Source: Apostichopus japonicus (Eukaryota > Echinodermata > Holothuroidea > Aspidochirotida > Stichopodidae). Taken from it: DNA of 64,000 bases. Where the stretch lies: assembly GCF_037975245.1 (NCBI RefSeq), contig NC_092575.1, positions 15,854,310 through 15,918,309 on the forward strand, written 5' to 3'. This document shows, piece by piece, positions 56,901 to 62,900 of this stretch. The position numbers and the translations under genes are program-made. The stretch's first letter is position 1. Each line of letters opens with the position of its first letter. A model generated the notes under the pieces. The model searched no databases. It was not told the origin of the DNA and saw only the letters and a program-made list of their open reading frames with translations.

Positions 56901-59900
56901 TTACACCACTTTGTAATTTTTATTTTAGCTCTGACATGTCCTGATGGATATCTGTACGACTCTTGTGGACCGGCTTGTCCTGCAACCTGTGTGGACCGCC
57001 TGGGACCATCAGAATGTCCGGTCAGCCATTGTGTAGAGACCTGTAGATGTCCAGATGGTATGGTCCTGGATGGTGACCAGTGTGTCAGTACTTTCCAGTG
57101 CGGATGTAGTCTAGACAACGGACAATACCTATCTGTAAGTGAAAGATTTCATTCTTGATAATTTCCTTTTCGTATCTTTAATAGGTTAATAAAATAGAGA
57201 CTGAAAATCATAGAATTGTTGGCCTGCACATTGATAAAAGACTCTGTCTGGTTAAACATGCAGAAGTAAGATTGAGGTTTGCTGCAGAAAGAGGATTACG
57301 TCTGTAACTTATCCACAGAAATGTCACTCTTAATGTGGGAAGATGTCTTTCCAAACCTTGTTAATATCTGCATTTTTTATAGTAATATTTTACATTTCCT
57401 CAGCCTGGAGAAGTCTACACCTCTCCAGATTGCCTGGAGCAATGCTCTTGCATAGATGGTCAACTCATCTGCACATCCCAGGTTTGTGATGAGAATGCTG
57501 CCTGCGACACTAGAGATGGTGTTCGTTCTTGTCACTGTTTGGATGGTTACCAAGGAGACGGCATCTCATGCGAAAGAGGTAAACTACAGAAAAATTCTTA
57601 CAGAGATGCTTTTAATTCCAAAATTTACTTTCTGTCAAAGCTTTGTCCATGATTTCTGATTTTCTATTCGTTTTCCTTTATTAAAGGTTTACAGTATTGT
57701 TCACAGCTTTAATAAATTAACATTTAGCGATGATTTCTTTTCTTTGAAGCTTTTCCAATTGTTGGAAACCAAAGGGCAATGTCATTAGGTGTAGTCAGTT
57801 TGTAGTAAATTAAATGTTCACAACAAGATCTTTTCTCTGAGGGTTGTGAACAAATGTAATGATTTGGTCGAGTATGTTGTCGTTTCAATAAAGTGACAAT
57901 AAATTTAAGAATGCTTTTCATAAAGTTGTTAAAGAATTTCAATAGGATTTTAGGTTTTCTGTTTTTAGCTTGTTTTCCATATGGTTGGAATGTATATCCA
58001 TCCTGTTCTTTATTTTTCTACTCAACCAACTAAAACATAAAACAACTAAAACATATGACATAAAACATATGACATTTGAAAAAGGAATTTATTAACTCGT
58101 AGTAGTATTATATAATCTATTCACGTATCGATCTCAGCATCATTTAGATATTATTACTGTATATTTAATCCTTACGTATATACTGTATTATATATAATTG
58201 TACATTTTTCTTTTCTTCCAGGGAGTCTCCTACCTTGTTAAGTCTCTTTAAGACTTTATAGGTGACTTCCTTTCCCATTGTACACAATTGGCGATAAAAC
58301 AAATTAATGATTGATAATGAATTATATGATATGTCTTCTGATACAGCTCCAGGTACCTGTACCGTCTGGGGAGATCCTCATTATTTGACCTTTGACAATG
58401 TCAAGTATAACTTCCAGGGAGACTGCGAGTACACCCTCATCGAGGACTGTGGGGGTAATTCCACCTTCAGACTCGTCAGCGATAACTATCTACCAAAGCC
58501 ATCGGTCCAATTCTCCGTGCTGAGGGAGCTCTTCTTGTTTTACGAGGGGAACGTTTTTGGTTTGGTTAAAGGTGGCGAGGTCTACATCAACAACGTCACG
58601 ATTACGTTACCTTACAACGGACCAGAAGGAGTCAAAATATACTTGCAACCGCCGAAAGTTGTGAGTATATGTCATCAAGCATTTCAAACAGGAACCAGGG
58701 ATTTTTATCTCAATTTCCATAATTACAATGAGAGTATGTGCAAGAATGAGGACAGTACTATTAAACATGAACATGCACTGTATTCCAAGTGCAGAAATGG
58801 TTTCCAAAATAAGTGGCACTTTAAAAAAAGAAAGAGTTCAAGTGGGGCTTTTATTACCAAATATGGTAAAACTGTCGCCAGAGCAACAATGATTCAAAAT
58901 GTGGGTTTTCTATTGATATTTTTTAATATATGAAAGAGAGAAAAAACGTGTGAAGTAAAATTAAAGATATCAATGTTATTTTGTTGCATTAGATATTAAA
59001 TAATAATCAAAAGAAAAAAAACTGTTTGTGATATTGGAAATAAGGGAATTCAACCCACAGTCCTACATGTGGTTTAAGAGTTTACTTATTACCTAGTCCA
59101 CTGACAAACTAGGGTGAAAGATGAATTTGAATTAATACTGCTCTGGATCCTACATTGGCATTCACTAGCCTTGAGTTTAGTCAGTGCTTTACAATTACAA
59201 AGTAGTGGTAAAGTTGAAACTTGAATTTTGGTGTAATCATACTTCTGCATTGGCATGCACCAGGGGGGGTTTGTGAGAGGGTGTATTCTTTATCAAAACT
59301 CAACTAACTTGAAAAGGTGCCTGGTTATTTGTGCTCTACCCCTCCCCACCCCCCCTTCATACCCGAAGCTCAAAAGCAAATTCGTGCCTAATCAAACTGC
59401 AAAGAAGTACCATCCCTTGAGCTTGTTTTTTCAGTATTATATTGCAGAGTAATGCATTTGTTTTTCTCTATCCTCCTGTCAGGTTCTATGGACATCGTTT
59501 GGTCTGCTTGTGACCTACGACGGTAACAACGATGCAGAAATCCAACTCTCCTATGACTTCTGGAATAAAACATGTGGTCTTTGCGGTAATTTTGATGACG
59601 ACAACACCAATGACTTTACCCTTCCAGACGGATCACAAGTAAGACATTCCCAGTTTAAAACTATGTGTTTATGGCAAAACGTGCTCGAAATATGTTATCC
59701 ATCTATGTAAGTAGATGTCAGAAGTTGATAATGTTAGTCTTATGGATATAAACATGCTGTTTCATTTGCTCTCTGTAAGATTAATCTCTGTTCTAATGGA
59801 CGGTAGCACACAAACATTCAGGCCCATGACCCAAGAAGCTCTAATGAGAAATGAACCAAGACCTCCCACCCCTCAGAGTCAATGTTGAGAAATTCATAAA

Positions 59901-62900
59901 AGCTAGCTTAGACTGTGGATGGTAGCATACTCCCAAAACTGTAGATAATTTAGTTTTGAGTAAACTTTTTGCAAACCCACTTTTGTGACTCACGCCATAG
60001 TTTTTGGAACGTTCCATTTGATAGGATTAATTTAATCTAAGTAAGTAATTGACAATAAAAACATGACAAGTTTTGAGCTTAAAGTTAGGATGTTTGAAGA
60101 AGAAATTTGCTTTCTTCTGCGAAGTAAATAAAAAGCAACAGAAAGCATGTTTAAATATTAAAATGAAGAACTTCTAAGAATATCCTTTGATGGGTAAAAC
60201 ATTGTAAAATAAAAAAATAACAGTATTTTCAGTCAGTTCTTCAAATCTGTTTATAATACACTGTTAGTTACCCATGTATCCTCTGCTTACAACTAAAACA
60301 GAGATTGTCATCATCATAAAAAAGTTCTGTCACTTTTCACTCGCTTTGATTTTATAATATTTTCAGACCACATTTGTGGACGAGTTTGCAGATAGTTGGA
60401 CTGCTGGATACAAAGAGTGTCTGCCACCCCCAGGACCTATATACCCATGTGATGAAGGAGCTGAAGAACTGGCCGAGGCTGAGGCTCTGTGTTACATCCT
60501 CATCGATCCAAATGGTACTTTAACAATTATCATTCACTTGAATGGCTATTTGGCTTGTATATTGGTATAAATATGTCTTGTATTACTAAGAACGACTGGT
60601 GGTAACAAATACATTCTTTATGTCTTTGTTTTACAAATTCTACCCAGCTCAGTTGGAGATGGTAATGTTCGCATGACATAAAGTACTTTTCTAGAAAACC
60701 CTTTTCCTCATAAAACATTTCACAAAAAATTTCATAGAAAATGGTTTCTCGTAAATCTTTTCCATCTTTTCGAATGACTGAAAGAAATGTGTAAAAGTTG
60801 GAAGGTCTTCTATGAATATTTATATCCATTGATGACTCACCTTGAATGATAATATTCATGTATATTCATGATAATGATCTTTTTATTGGTCTTTCATCAG
60901 GTCCATTTGCTGGTTGTCATGCCTTCCTCAACCCGGATCCATACCTCTCTGCTTGTACCTTTGACCTCTGTGAACGTCTACCAGATGATGGCAACCTCTG
61001 TGACAGCTTGGAGCAATACGCCAGTCTCTGTAGGGGTGCAGGAGGGGAACCAGGGGACTGGAGATCTCAAGTACCCCAGTGTTGTATGTATTCACACCGT
61101 CATGGTGATGAAATCCTTTCCGATTCACTATTTTTCTGCAAGACACATATTGGTCAGTTTGTAAACATGTGTCATATTGTAATGAGTTCAAAATAATTCA
61201 GAAATTTCTCTGAGTTTTGAAATAACCAATTGAAAATGGTTACCTAACGACATGCATGAAGAAATACAACACATAGAGGATACTCAAGAGATGTGATGAA
61301 CACATTATGTTCAATATGCATATTGCTTTTATATGCATATGCATACCTGACATAATACTATGATATGCATATTCATACCTCATTGTTATGGTATATGTGT
61401 GTAATATGACATGTATGATATTATGTATTCATGTAAGCAGGATGTTACTGATTTATTCAATTCAGCAGATTTCTCTTTCCTAGTTTGCATATCAAATATC
61501 CTCTTTCTTGGCTAATACAATTTGACTTATTATTGTCATATTTCTGCAGCTCTTACATGCCCTGATGGAAATCAGTATGACCCGTGTGGTCCAGCCTGTC
61601 CACCTACCTGTGTGGACCGTCTGGGACCATCAGACTGTCCGGTCAGTCATTGTGTGGAGACCTGTAGATGTCCAGATGGTATGGTCCTGGATGGTGACCA
61701 GTGTGTCAGTACTTTCCAGTGTGGATGTAGTCTGGACAACGGACAGTACCTATCTGTAAGTTAAATTTACATTCATTTTACATTCATTTTCTGACTGCCA
61801 ACAACCTAGCCATGTGTCTGGCAGTAAAAATTCTTGCTGAATTTTGAACATGAATGAAACTCACCTCCATTTCTAGTACATTTGGGAGCAATACATGAGC
61901 GTTTAATAAATAGAGTGTATTTAATGATGAATTACAATGGTCACTTCCTTTAGATCTTAAAGGTTTTAATATGACCTACTATTGAAGGGGTCCAATATTT
62001 GTTTTCATTTGATTATTCCATCTCCTCCTCCACCCCTCCCCCAACCCCAACCCCCTCCCTCCCCACATCTATTCCTTGCCTGATTCCATGCCAGATATTT
62101 TCTCAAATTATTTAACTTCCCTTATTGTTTTGAGTTTCTTACTTATCATATGTAACTTTCCAGGAGGGTGAGGTGTACACAAATGATGACTGCAGCATGC
62201 AATGTACCTGTGAAAACGGTGTGGCTCAGTGCAACAGTTACGAACCATGTCATGAGAATGCAGTCTGCACCGTAGAAGATGGAGTGAGGGATTGCTTCTG
62301 TGACAGCGGTTACCAAGGTAACGGGACATTCTGCGAAAGAGGTAAGTTTTTCGCCGATCATGGAGAAGTGGATCAATTTTGTAAATACAGTTGTAACACA
62401 TTGTATATATGCACAGAATATGACATTTTGAAATTCACCATTTTTTTTCCTTTCTGTGTTGTGAAACAACATTATTTGCATATGGCTAAAATATAGTTAT
62501 GCCTCTTTAGTTTAATAAGATGTATTGTATTGATATGAAACAATGTCTATACCTAAAGGAAAAAAAGTGGGAAAATCATTTTGTAATATTCTCTTAATAT
62601 TTAAATTGAATGTATTTTCCAATAGCTGATGGTATCTGCTTGGTCTGGGGTGATCCTCATTACTTGACTTTTGATGACAAGAAATACACCTACCAAGGGG
62701 ACTGCGAGTACACCCTGGTCAGAGATTGCGACCCTACCCTGCCAACATTCCACCTCATCGGCAACAACTTCAAGCAGCAGCCATCAGATGCCGTCTCTTA
62801 CCAACGAGAGCTGTATCTGGTTTACGGTGACAATGTTTACACCCTGTCGTACGGCCGTGAAGTACATTTCAACAACTTGTCGGTGTCTCTACCCTTCAAC

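Noticed and set aside
58661-58933. Extension of exon A of unit 13 into the next 270 nt
   Set aside because: The frame is open by chance. A good donor (GTGAGT) sits at the conserved place and exon B follows in the correct phase.
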